From: Chitinophagaceae bacterium UBA4411
GTDB taxonomy: Bacteria > Bacteroidota > Bacteroidia > Chitinophagales > Chitinophagaceae
DNA: 64,000 bases
Reading direction: 5' to 3'
Assembly: GCA_002400415.1 (NCBI GenBank)
Contig: DGQP01000007.1
Span: forward strand, 1-64,000
A program made the translations under genes and the position numbers. Under the pieces are notes generated by a model. It saw only the letters and a list, made by a program, of their open reading frames with translations. It made no database searches and had not been told where the DNA came from. Shown one piece after another: positions 25,822 to 34,590 of this stretch (its first letter is position 1; each line of letters begins with the position of its first letter).

Positions 25822-27150
25822 ATGCGGTCAATTCAACACCGGAAATTATTACTGGCATTCTCCGTTTTATCATTACTTGTGCTGTCCTGTACCAAAAAGG
25901 AGATTGAGTTTGGGGAAGAACCGGATAATAGTTACACAAAGCTCGTTTATATTGATACAGTGGGGGTTCAGCTCTCCACCCTGGTAACCGATTCTTTTGC
26001 CACCAATGGTATTACCTCTTTATTACTTGGAAAATACAAAGACCCGTATCTCGGGGTCGTCAGTACCAGCCCCTATTTTCAACTTAATCCTGTATCAGAG
26101 TCTGTAGATATTCCTACCACAGCAGTTTTTGATTCACTGGTCTTTATCATACGGCTGAATAAATACTATTACGGGGATACCAGCCGTGTACAAACTATTA
26201 CAGTACATGAGCTGGCCCAGTCAATCAGTTATTCCTATAACGATAAATTATACAACAGCAGCTCCGTGGGGAAAAAGCCGCTCCCCCTTGGCAGCCGTAT
26301 GCTGAAAATCAGCCCGGCTACTACTGATTCTATTGTTATACGGTTGAATGATGCTAAAGGAACAGAATTGTTTGAAAAGCTGAGGCAACGTTCTTCGGAT
26401 GTAACCAGTGCAGATGACTTTCTCAACTATTTCAAAGGAATAAATCTTTCTGTGGCCGATAATGATACGACGGCAGTATACGGCCTGAGCGGATCGGTAT
26501 CCATGCTGATGCGGGTAGTCTATCATCATACAACCCCGTCTATTGAAAATAAATATGTTGATTTTACAATGAATCCCAATAGCTATACTTTTAACCAGGT
26601 ATTGGCCGACAGGACAGGTACAACTCTTCCCTCCACCGGAACCCGGTTGCAGGAAATCAGCTCCACTCAGACCGGTAATGTTGCCTTCACGCAGTATGGC
26701 ACAGGGCTTTTACTAAAAATGACTTTCCCTTCCCTGCGGGATATCATCCGGAATGATGATATTGTGAAACTGCTGAAAGCTGAACTGATCATCAGGCCGG
26801 CCTACCTGAGTTTTGACCGTTACCGCTACAAACTTCCCCCCTCTTTATATCTTGCTCAAACCAACGGTTCCAATATTATCGGGGAAACAATATTGGATTT
26901 AACCGGATCCAATCAGGTAGTAGCTCCTTCCATTGATGCTATCTATGGAGAAAATTCTTATTACCGGTTTAATGTTACTGGTTATATCAACCAGTTATTG
27001 GCGAGTCCCGGCAGTGAAGATTATGGCTTTTTCCTGATGGAAGACAGGGGAAGTACTTCCATGCAGGTAAACAGAACGGTAATCAACGATGCGAACAGGT
27101 CTGCCTATAAGACCCAGCTTTTACTATCAGTATTAGTCATTAATCAATAA
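25822..27150 (+). CDS. DUF4270-family lipoprotein
   Basis: A 442-residue exported protein. The start at 25822 is preferred because it directly gives a lipoprotein signal (MRSIQHRKLLLAFSVLSLLV then LSC); the 30 upstream codons look non-coding. After the lipidated Cys comes an acidic stretch (EIEFGEEPD), a common surface-export signal in Bacteroidota lipoproteins. The rest matches the DUF4270 pattern (TSLLLGKYKDPYLG, near-terminal YRFNVTGYINQLL). Function unknown. It lies divergently from the Kelch operon, 257 bp apart, and 3 nt before the next gene. Confidence 0.82.
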   Translation: MRSIQHRKLLLAFSVLSLLVLSCTKKEIEFGEEPDNSYTKLVYIDTVGVQLSTLVTDSFATNGITSLLLGKYKDPYLGVVSTSPYFQLNPVSESVDIPTTAVFDSLVFIIRLNKYYYGDTSRVQTITVHELAQSISYSYNDKLYNSSSVGKKPLPLGSRMLKISPATTDSIVIRLNDAKGTELFEKLRQRSSDVTSADDFLNYFKGINLSVADNDTTAVYGLSGSVSMLMRVVYHHTTPSIENKYVDFTMNPNSYTFNQVLADRTGTTLPSTGTRLQEISSTQTGNVAFTQYGTGLLLKMTFPSLRDIIRNDDIVKLLKAELIIRPAYLSFDRYRYKLPPSLYLAQTNGSNIIGETILDLTGSNQVVAPSIDAIYGENSYYRFNVTGYINQLLASPGSEDYGFFLMEDRGSTSMQVNRTVINDANRSAYKTQLLLSVLVINQ

Positions 27151-27153
27151 ACT

Positions 27154-28413
27154 ATGCAACAATTTAACCGGGCTAAGTTCTCTTTTGCATTGCTTGTTCT
27201 GGCAACTGGTTTCCAGGCGGCAGGGCAAACCATGAACAGCCCCTATTCTGTATACGGGATTGGTGATATAGATTTCAAGACCTATAACAGGACAAGCGGT
27301 ATGGCGGGTACGGGGCTTGCGCTGACTTCAAACAAGTATATTATTAATATGAACCCGGCTTCGATAGCCGGGCTGGAAAGAAGTTTTTTTATTGTAAATG
27401 TGGCAACAACAGGTAAATCTGCAACGTACCAGGGTGATGCCATCACTGCTGTCAATAACAAAAATCAGGATTTCTGGATTAAAGGATTGTCGGTGGCTGC
27501 CAAGATCAATAAATCATGGGCCAGTAATATCGGTATAGGCCAGTTCAGTAATGTGAATTATAAATTTACCGGCGAACAGGCCATAGAAGGAACAACACAG
27601 GTTTATACCACAGCATATGAAGGGGATGGAGGACTGAATGAATTTTACTGGACGAATGCTGTTGCATTAAATAAGCATTTTTCGGTGGGAGTGAAGTCCT
27701 CTTTTATTACGGGAACGATTAACCAGTCTGAAACACTGTATGAACCCTCTTTACAAAGTACTATAGTTACAAAGCAGCAGGATTACTTCAACAATTTTCG
27801 CTTTCAATACGGAGCTATATATACAGGAAGGCTCAGTAAGAAATGGGATTTGTCTTTGGGTGCACGTTATTCGGGTAAGACAAAGCTGGCTGCTGAACGG
27901 TCGCTGACAGTGACACAAGATGGCGAAATGATTGTTGAGGATGAGTTTATAAAGAAAGACCGTTTTTTTTTACCGGCCACCTATGCGGGAGGTATAGCTT
28001 TTACAAAGAATAAGAAAACAACTTTCTCTGCCGATTATACTTACGAGGATTGGTCGGCACTTAATATACGGGGAAACGGATGGCGGTATATCAGCGGGCA
28101 GCGGTTGTCTGCCGGGGTTGAATTTTCCAAACAGCTGCAATATTGGAATAAGCCGGAGGAACAGAAATTTTATCAACTAGGGGCTGTATTCAATAATTCG
28201 TATCTGCAGGTGCGGGGAGTGCCTGTTAAGGAATATGGTATCACTGCAGGAATGGGGGGAAGGCTGGGTAATAGTTTGCTTTATTCCTTATCCGGGGAAT
28301 TTGGTATCAGGGGCACTACGAATGCAGGACTGATCAAAGAAAATTATTTCCAGTTTACTCTTTCACTTTCTTACCGTGACTATTTGTTCAGTAAAGGAAG
28401 AAAATATTATTAA
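27154..28413 (+). CDS. FadL-like outer-membrane protein
   Basis: A 419-residue outer-membrane beta-barrel. The signal peptide ends at AAGQ. The mature start MNSPYSVYGIGDIDFKTYNR followed by GMAGTGLAL and NMNPASIAGL is the opening of OmpP1/FadL-type or PorV-like barrels in Bacteroidota. The remainder alternates aromatic strands and turns. It may transport hydrophobic compounds, or serve as a partner of the DUF4270 lipoprotein; neither is shown. Confidence 0.82.
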   Translation: MQQFNRAKFSFALLVLATGFQAAGQTMNSPYSVYGIGDIDFKTYNRTSGMAGTGLALTSNKYIINMNPASIAGLERSFFIVNVATTGKSATYQGDAITAVNNKNQDFWIKGLSVAAKINKSWASNIGIGQFSNVNYKFTGEQAIEGTTQVYTTAYEGDGGLNEFYWTNAVALNKHFSVGVKSSFITGTINQSETLYEPSLQSTIVTKQQDYFNNFRFQYGAIYTGRLSKKWDLSLGARYSGKTKLAAERSLTVTQDGEMIVEDEFIKKDRFFLPATYAGGIAFTKNKKTTFSADYTYEDWSALNIRGNGWRYISGQRLSAGVEFSKQLQYWNKPEEQKFYQLGAVFNNSYLQVRGVPVKEYGITAGMGGRLGNSLLYSLSGEFGIRGTTNAGLIKENYFQFTLSLSYRDYLFSKGRKYY

Positions 28414-28419
28414 TACCGT

Positions 28420-29187
28420 ATGAGATTAAAGAGCCTGTTAGTAGCGATCCTGTTGCTGAACAGCTGCGCTATAGTAGTATATAGTCAGCCGGTTGAAAAG
28501 CGGCATTCAATTTCAATTGCTGCAGAAGCTTTACGCCTGAAAGATGTTTCTGTTTTAGGTACTTCGGTAACAGGTACCGGTGGCGGACTAAATTATAGTT
28601 ATACGAGGAATTCTTGGAACAGGAATTTTGGTGTTTCAGCAGGCTGGACGAATGCACTATTTACTCAAGGTGACAGCAGGCTGGAGCTAAATGGGTTTTC
28701 CGTAACGCTGTCGGATGGGTTCCTGATCAACAGGAGAAGACATAGCTCTTTTAAAGCTTATCTTGGGTATAGCATTGATGCTCATCCTTATTTTATAAAA
28801 CTCCAGAATAAGACAGCGGAAAAATATAGCTGGTCCACAGTGAACTCTTTAAACCTGTATCAGGCATGTATCTATGAGCATCACAGGAATATTTTTTCTT
28901 TTTCCGTTCATATTCCTGTGATCGGTTTTTCATCACGGCCAGATAATAACACCAGATACCCCGGAGACATCAATGGTGTTTTGTATAACAGCTATAGCAA
29001 TTTATCACTTACCTCATTCCGGAACTATAAGGCAGTTAAGCTGGATTTGAATTTTGAACACCGGATAAATGCCAGGTGGAATTTTAAAGCAGGACTGAAT
29101 TACCGGTACAGTGATCTTGAAACAACCCTGCCTGTACAACTGCAATCTGGAGGTATACAGGCAGGGCTGTCATTGAAAATAGATTAG
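28420..29187 (+). CDS. Outer-membrane beta-barrel protein of unknown function
   Basis: A 255-residue exported protein starting 6 nt after the FadL-like gene. The N-terminus (MRLKSLLVAILLLNSCAIVV) could be a type I signal or, with the Cys at 16, a lipoprotein signal, though the residues after it are hydrophobic. The mature part has about ten alternating amphipathic strands and ends with GIQAGLSLKID, typical of a small barrel closing strand. Its stop is one base from the convergent stop of the GAF gene. Confidence 0.7.
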   Translation: MRLKSLLVAILLLNSCAIVVYSQPVEKRHSISIAAEALRLKDVSVLGTSVTGTGGGLNYSYTRNSWNRNFGVSAGWTNALFTQGDSRLELNGFSVTLSDGFLINRRRHSSFKAYLGYSIDAHPYFIKLQNKTAEKYSWSTVNSLNLYQACIYEHHRNIFSFSVHIPVIGFSSRPDNNTRYPGDINGVLYNSYSNLSLTSFRNYKAVKLDLNFEHRINARWNFKAGLNYRYSDLETTLPVQLQSGGIQAGLSLKID

Positions 29188-29188
29188 T

Positions 29189-31582
29189 CTATTTTCCGAT
29201 CAATTGCTGGGAAGTAACGTTAGATAATTCGACCTTATTTTCCGTCTTTTGTTCCACATCAAAGTTAACATCCACCCGGAGGGCTTTGAGGCCGATCACT
29301 CCCTGCAATTCCTCCAGCTCGAGCTTCTCCACAGGGCCTGGTTTGATCAGTTTTTGATTTTGTAAGAATTCAATATACTCCATGTATTCGCCGGCATCTT
29401 TTGCCTGGGAATATACAATGGCTATCTTACCGGGCTGTGTCAGTCTTTCGTTAGTGTCTTTGATCCTTACCTTATCAATCCTTTTTTTAATAATCTCGTA
29501 CCGGATATTATAAGCCCCGTCCACATCAAATTTTCTTTCTTCTGTTCTGAAACTGATAGAAAGCGGAATGCTGTGTGAAAGGATCAGCTGGGTGGTCTTT
29601 AAAGGATGGCTCAGTTCAGCTTCCAGTTTATGGGTAACTCTGGCCGCTTTAGCCAGTACCGTGAGTTGCCACATTTTCATATTCCGGAGATAGAGTTCGT
29701 CAAATTTTTTCCTGGGAGCAATAGATTGCCCCATGTAAATATTAAACTCAACACCATCCGTTACATATCTCTCAAAATAGTGCGGGTAAACCTTTTGTGC
29801 AGAAACCTGTTCTTTATCGATCATACGAGCCAGGGTTTCATTGATCCGGGCAATGCTGTTCTCGTATTCCCTGCGGTGATGATAGATCATATTCAGTTGC
29901 GGGTCAAGGGCGGCAAAATAATGTTCAATATCGTTTTTCAATGCGGGCAGCGTACTGTGCAGGTGGTTAAAAATAGAGACAACCTGGTTCTGCATAAACT
30001 CATGAATAGTGATCTCTTCTTCTGATAACAGAACATCAGAAGCTGATGCAATATACTTATCCAGCTTGAACTCTATTTCCTGTAACAGCGGGAATGACAT
30101 TTCAAGATGGGCCTTTCGCAGCACCCGTTGTGCCATTTCTAACTGTTCGATCAGGTCCAGCTGAATGGAATGCGATCTTTCGGTGGAGGAATTGCGGATA
30201 TCAATAGCACCATAGAGAGGATATACTTCGGTAAAATTTATACGTTCTATACGGGCATCTTCGTGGTGCTGGCGGTTGACAATATAGTTTAATGCCACTT
30301 CGGTGAACTTCCACTCAACAGACGGCTGAACAGCGGTGAATTTATCTTTAATGACCCGGTCAATTTTATTATTCAGGTTTTCTGCTCCTTTTTCAAGGGC
30401 CAGTACAAACAAAGGAATTGCCGGCTCCAGTCTGGTAATATGAGCAGGTTTCAGAGTGCCCGGCTTTTCAGATACGATCTCGAGTATTCCCAGTAATTCA
30501 TTATCCTGCTTGATCGGGCAAACGATGATACTCCGGCCACCCTGTGCATAATAATATTCCAGGTAATCAACCTCAGCCATTACTGTATCATTTAATTCTT
30601 CGAACAACACAGGCTGATCGTTATCCCTGAAAAGCATTTTGCAGCAATCACTCACTTCATCTTTATCAGAGTTGGTATAAAAATGTTTGAACAAAAGACT
30701 ATTGCTGTTATGTATCTCCGAGTAAATATAGTGGCCGTTTACTTTAAAAAAAGGAGTGATACCGACCTTTACATCTTTGATGCCAATCAGGCTCTGTATA
30801 TATTCTTCCAGTTGCTGGTAAGAAGAACTGCCGGGGTTCATATTCAGCTCAAGCAGGCGGTTCTTTATCAGTGAAATAACCTCCTGTTCAGTCACATCAT
30901 TTACCCGCATAACAGATATGCCTTCAAAAATAAATTGATCCAGCGGGATTTCTTCCATTAGCTCAGTAATGGTCTTCATCCGGTTGGTCCGAGGGCACAT
31001 AATGCTGTCCGGCATTTTGGGCATTTCACCCAGGGGTCTCACATCTATAAATCTGGTATCAATTCTCAATTCCATGTATTTGGTAACACTTGTTACCGGG
31101 TCAGTAAAGGAATGAACGCTTCTTGTATTATCAGGACTATTATACCCTAAATATTTCTGCAGGATCATGCCATAAGCAAATTGCAGTTTCTCCTCACTCA
31201 ACTGGGCTTCCGTTTTATTATCAGGTACATTAATCTCATTACTGCCCGGTTTTAATAAAATAGATTTAAAATGGGGAGAAGTGTATACTGTTGTGAGTTT
31301 AAAAGGCAGGGTTACACCGTACAAAAAATTCCTGGTGGTAGGAGGAAAAACGGCTGACAAAAGCTCTTCTATTAATTCTGAATGGGGTTCCAAAAGAGAT
31401 AAATCAGTGATTGGATTCAACAATTCAGGATGGGCCTCCACGTCTTTCACCACTTTGCCATACAGCTTCTTCATGCCAGGGTTGCCTTCAGTAATGTTCT
31501 TTTTCAGGGCTTCAACAAGAGGCCTGAAAGAGAGCTGGCTGTTGAAGACGGCTTTATGGATATGTATATTCCCGGTTTGCAT
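29189..31582 (-). CDS. Large GAF-domain protein of unknown function
   Basis: A 797-residue cytoplasmic protein without signal peptide or membrane segment. A GAF-like domain lies around residues 290-400 (FKVNGHYIYSEIH ... SIIVCPIKQDNELLGILEIV). The flanks are long helical regions with no named domain; there is no kinase, cyclase, GGDEF or DNA-binding output. It is transcribed alone, with 242 bp of upstream spacer. It may be a sensory scaffold, but no output is visible. Confidence 0.75.
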   Translation of the reverse strand: MQTGNIHIHKAVFNSQLSFRPLVEALKKNITEGNPGMKKLYGKVVKDVEAHPELLNPITDLSLLEPHSELIEELLSAVFPPTTRNFLYGVTLPFKLTTVYTSPHFKSILLKPGSNEINVPDNKTEAQLSEEKLQFAYGMILQKYLGYNSPDNTRSVHSFTDPVTSVTKYMELRIDTRFIDVRPLGEMPKMPDSIMCPRTNRMKTITELMEEIPLDQFIFEGISVMRVNDVTEQEVISLIKNRLLELNMNPGSSSYQQLEEYIQSLIGIKDVKVGITPFFKVNGHYIYSEIHNSNSLLFKHFYTNSDKDEVSDCCKMLFRDNDQPVLFEELNDTVMAEVDYLEYYYAQGGRSIIVCPIKQDNELLGILEIVSEKPGTLKPAHITRLEPAIPLFVLALEKGAENLNNKIDRVIKDKFTAVQPSVEWKFTEVALNYIVNRQHHEDARIERINFTEVYPLYGAIDIRNSSTERSHSIQLDLIEQLEMAQRVLRKAHLEMSFPLLQEIEFKLDKYIASASDVLLSEEEITIHEFMQNQVVSIFNHLHSTLPALKNDIEHYFAALDPQLNMIYHHRREYENSIARINETLARMIDKEQVSAQKVYPHYFERYVTDGVEFNIYMGQSIAPRKKFDELYLRNMKMWQLTVLAKAARVTHKLEAELSHPLKTTQLILSHSIPLSISFRTEERKFDVDGAYNIRYEIIKKRIDKVRIKDTNERLTQPGKIAIVYSQAKDAGEYMEYIEFLQNQKLIKPGPVEKLELEELQGVIGLKALRVDVNFDVEQKTENKVELSNVTSQQLIGK

Positions 31583-31824
31583 AATATGTTCTTTTTCACT
31601 TGATGGGTCTTTTCTTCCTTTTCACAAGATTACCGGATCTGATTAATTAAGGTAATAAGATACGCAAAACTAATAAATAAGGATTGGTTCTTACTACCCA
31701 ATAGCGGTGAGAAGGAGAACACAGCCGGTGAATTGCGACAAACAAAGGGTGACCTGAAAGATAGTTGAAAAAATGAAAACGAAGGGGTGCTGTGATTGGT
31801 TTTGAACGACACAGCTGTTTAATA

Positions 31825-32745
31825 TCACCGCCTTAGTCTTCCTAATGTGATTCCCAGTTTTACCTGTATAGTGAAATAGGCGTCGTTGTTTTTAGGATTA
31901 CCTCTTTGAGAGCCTACCTGCGTGGTATGACCTCCGTTTAATTCGCTTTGCCTGTCAAATAATTGCTGCGCAATAGCTGCCTGGTTAGATGGGAGATAGC
32001 TGTTGAAAAGAGCAGGATCAATATAGTCTTTGCTAACATCATCCAGGTAATCTGTCTGCAGGATACGATGTACTATCTCTATTCTTGCATTCAGGAACGA
32101 GTTTACTTCATACCGCACACCGATACCTGCCGGGAAATTGATCTGGCTGAGTTTGTAGGGGATGCGGCCACGATATTCAGCAAAACCCTGCCCTTCTGTA
32201 CGAAGGGGTTGAAGTGAATACAACTGGCCATTTATTTCTGCCTGGGGATCAAAAGAAAAATAGCCAACACCTGCAACGAGATAAGGAGAAAAATAGGGGG
32301 CTTCATTTTCATCATATTCCCTGAAGAATAAAGGATGTATTTCTAAAGCCAGCTGCACATCAGTGATCTTACTTTTGAAATTTAAGTTCCTTTCATATCG
32401 CCCAAATGTTGAAGCAGCTACTGATTTTAAGGAACTGTCCGCACCTTGTACTTTTCCAAAAGTTCCTTCTACCCTTACACCTACAGCATACTTATACATT
32501 GCCAATGCATATACACTGAAACTTGGCTTTGCATTCTTCCAGTTAAGGTCTTTAATAAAATTTTTTCCGATACCTTTTTTACCACCAAGGTCGGTAAGAG
32601 AGTTCATCACACCGGCCGATCCGCCCAGTTCAAAACCCAAAGGGTTTTCGTAGTATCTATTGTTATAAAAATAGAACTGGGATTTCAGTGGGAGCGCTGC
32701 AACAGAAAACGCGGCTGTACAGAGTATTACTGCTGATCTTCTCAT
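31825..32745 (-). CDS. Outer-membrane beta-barrel protein, DUF6089-like
   Basis: A 306-residue exported protein with a signal peptide (MRRSAVILCTAAFSVAALPL) and a mature start QFYFYNNRYYENPLGFELGG. The pattern of glycine-rich turns, alternating strands and a closing strand TIQVKLGITLGRL matches eight-stranded porin-like barrels of Bacteroidota (DUF6089/PorG-like). Function unknown. It is flanked by spacers of about 200 bp and may be monocistronic. Confidence 0.7.
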   Translation of the reverse strand: MRRSAVILCTAAFSVAALPLKSQFYFYNNRYYENPLGFELGGSAGVMNSLTDLGGKKGIGKNFIKDLNWKNAKPSFSVYALAMYKYAVGVRVEGTFGKVQGADSSLKSVAASTFGRYERNLNFKSKITDVQLALEIHPLFFREYDENEAPYFSPYLVAGVGYFSFDPQAEINGQLYSLQPLRTEGQGFAEYRGRIPYKLSQINFPAGIGVRYEVNSFLNARIEIVHRILQTDYLDDVSKDYIDPALFNSYLPSNQAAIAQQLFDRQSELNGGHTTQVGSQRGNPKNNDAYFTIQVKLGITLGRLRR

Positions 32746-32942
32746 GAGTCAATGATTTTAAGGGATAAAAAAAGAATGACTATGGAAGGGTAAAGTGTTT
32801 CAAATAGGATGGGTCGCGGAGATTAAAAATAAGAATAATGCTGGTAAACATTTTTTGAAATAACGGTAATGTGGAAAAAATCACCCGCTATAAAAAGCAA
32901 AAAGCCGGCGATGGCCAGCTTTCTGTTCGATTAAAAGGTTCA

Positions 32943-34550
32943 CTATTGTATTTTCATAATGCTGATTACCTTCTGAAGCGACTGATTCTGAAGCCGCAGG
33001 AAATAAACCCCGGAGGCAAAATTATCATTGTAGATATCAATATTATAGGTCCCGGCTGTGTAATCCTGGTTAGTTAATACTTTTATAACCCTGCCGAGTG
33101 CATCAATCTGCTGAATCATCGTGTGTCCCCCTGTTGTAGAAAACTGGATGGTCGCACTGACCGTATAGGGATTTGGCCACATCTTCAATATCAGTTTGTC
33201 AGAATTATTATTAGTGTCATCCGGCTCTTCTGGCAGCCCGCAAGGACCTCCCTGTACCAATGGCAAAGCCTGGTAGTTTTGTAACAGGATCTCGTTTAAA
33301 GCAGGTTGCTTGACACAGAACCACTGCTCCAGTACTGATGCATACACACTTCTGAAATCATACTGGAAAGGAATGTTATTGACCACCTGTATATCAGCGG
33401 GGATATCGGGGCTGTTGCCCAGTATTCCTTTTTTTGCATGAGTGCCGAACATGATCAGGGGGGCCGCTGCACCATGGTCGGTTCCCAGGCTTGCATTCGA
33501 TTTGATACGCCGGCCAAATTCTGAGAAGGTCATGCCCATTACACGGTCATCCAGGTCCATCAACTCAAGATCCTGCTGGAAAGCACTGATACCTGCAGAA
33601 AGATCTTTCATCAGCTTTGCGTGCTGACCGGTAGTGGTATCACTGGCATTCACCTGTCGTTTATGCGTATCGAATCCGCCGATAGTAACAGTATATACTC
33701 TTGTTTTTAATCCCCCTTTGATCAAACGGGCAACGATTTTCAACTGCTCTGCAAGACTATTCTCAGTTGGATAAGCAGCCATTGTTGCAGCTCTCCTGTA
33801 AGCGGCACGGATAATATCTGAATAGATCTTTGTTTTTTCTGAAATGACACGGAGGAATTTCAATTCTTTATTAGCCGGTGCTGAATTCAGCGGGTAATCA
33901 GAAAAAGGATTCGCGAATGTGTAGATCTTTTCGGGATTAGTAATGGATAGCCCCATTGAATAAATAGATCCCTGAACAGTCAGTGTGGGTACATTACTGA
34001 TCTGGATGGCTAATGGATCGGGCATTTCAGTATCTGGGTATGCTTCGGGATAGCCCGGAAATTCATTTTCAAGATAGCGGCCCATCCATCCTGTTTTTAC
34101 TCTTTCACTTCTGTTTCTTCTTGTATCGCCACTGTTCCATACATCTGTATCCCTGAAATGAGAAAAACTAGGGTTCTCATATCCTACAGATTGTATAATA
34201 GCAGCTTTACCCTCATTATACATATTCTGCAAAGCAGTCATGGCCGGATGCAAACCTGATTTGTCAGTACCGTCTAACCGGAGTACCTGGCTTTGTGGTA
34301 TTGCCACATTGGTCCTTGCATTGTAATAGTTACCATATACATCTAATGGTATCACCATGTTAAGCCCGTCATTACCGCCGGCCAGTTGTATCAATACAAA
34401 CACATGATCTGTATCGGTAGCGGTTTGCTCCAGTAATCTTGCCAGGCTGCTGGTTTCGGCGCCATGTGCGGTGAAGGAAAATCCATTCAATAAGGCAGGC
34501 ATGGTAACTGCCACCGGTACGGTATTGCGTAAAAATTTTCTCCTGTTCAT
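32943..34550 (-). CDS. DUF1501 protein with T9SS C-terminal tail
   Basis: A 535-residue exported protein. The N-terminus NRRKFLRN followed by a hydrophobic stretch resembles a twin-arginine signal, common in DUF1501 proteins, which belong to the alkaline-phosphatase-like superfamily. Signatures include QLAGGNDGLNMVIP and GRRIKSNASLGTDHGAAAP. The last 80 residues (KMWPNPYTVSATIQF ... GVYFLRLQNQ) are a type A T9SS sorting domain. It forms an operon with the DUF1800 gene (40-nt gap) and the seven-repeat protein. Activity is unproven. Confidence 0.88.
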   Translation of the reverse strand: MNRRKFLRNTVPVAVTMPALLNGFSFTAHGAETSSLARLLEQTATDTDHVFVLIQLAGGNDGLNMVIPLDVYGNYYNARTNVAIPQSQVLRLDGTDKSGLHPAMTALQNMYNEGKAAIIQSVGYENPSFSHFRDTDVWNSGDTRRNRSERVKTGWMGRYLENEFPGYPEAYPDTEMPDPLAIQISNVPTLTVQGSIYSMGLSITNPEKIYTFANPFSDYPLNSAPANKELKFLRVISEKTKIYSDIIRAAYRRAATMAAYPTENSLAEQLKIVARLIKGGLKTRVYTVTIGGFDTHKRQVNASDTTTGQHAKLMKDLSAGISAFQQDLELMDLDDRVMGMTFSEFGRRIKSNASLGTDHGAAAPLIMFGTHAKKGILGNSPDIPADIQVVNNIPFQYDFRSVYASVLEQWFCVKQPALNEILLQNYQALPLVQGGPCGLPEEPDDTNNNSDKLILKMWPNPYTVSATIQFSTTGGHTMIQQIDALGRVIKVLTNQDYTAGTYNIDIYNDNFASGVYFLRLQNQSLQKVISIMKIQ

Positions 34551-34590
34551 ACTTTCTTTTTTACATAGGTTAATCAGGTACTGCAGTGAT

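Noticed and set aside
31630..31812. 60-codon minus-strand ORF upstream of the GAF gene
   Set aside because: Low-complexity Ser/Phe composition, no start signal; treated as non-coding spacer.
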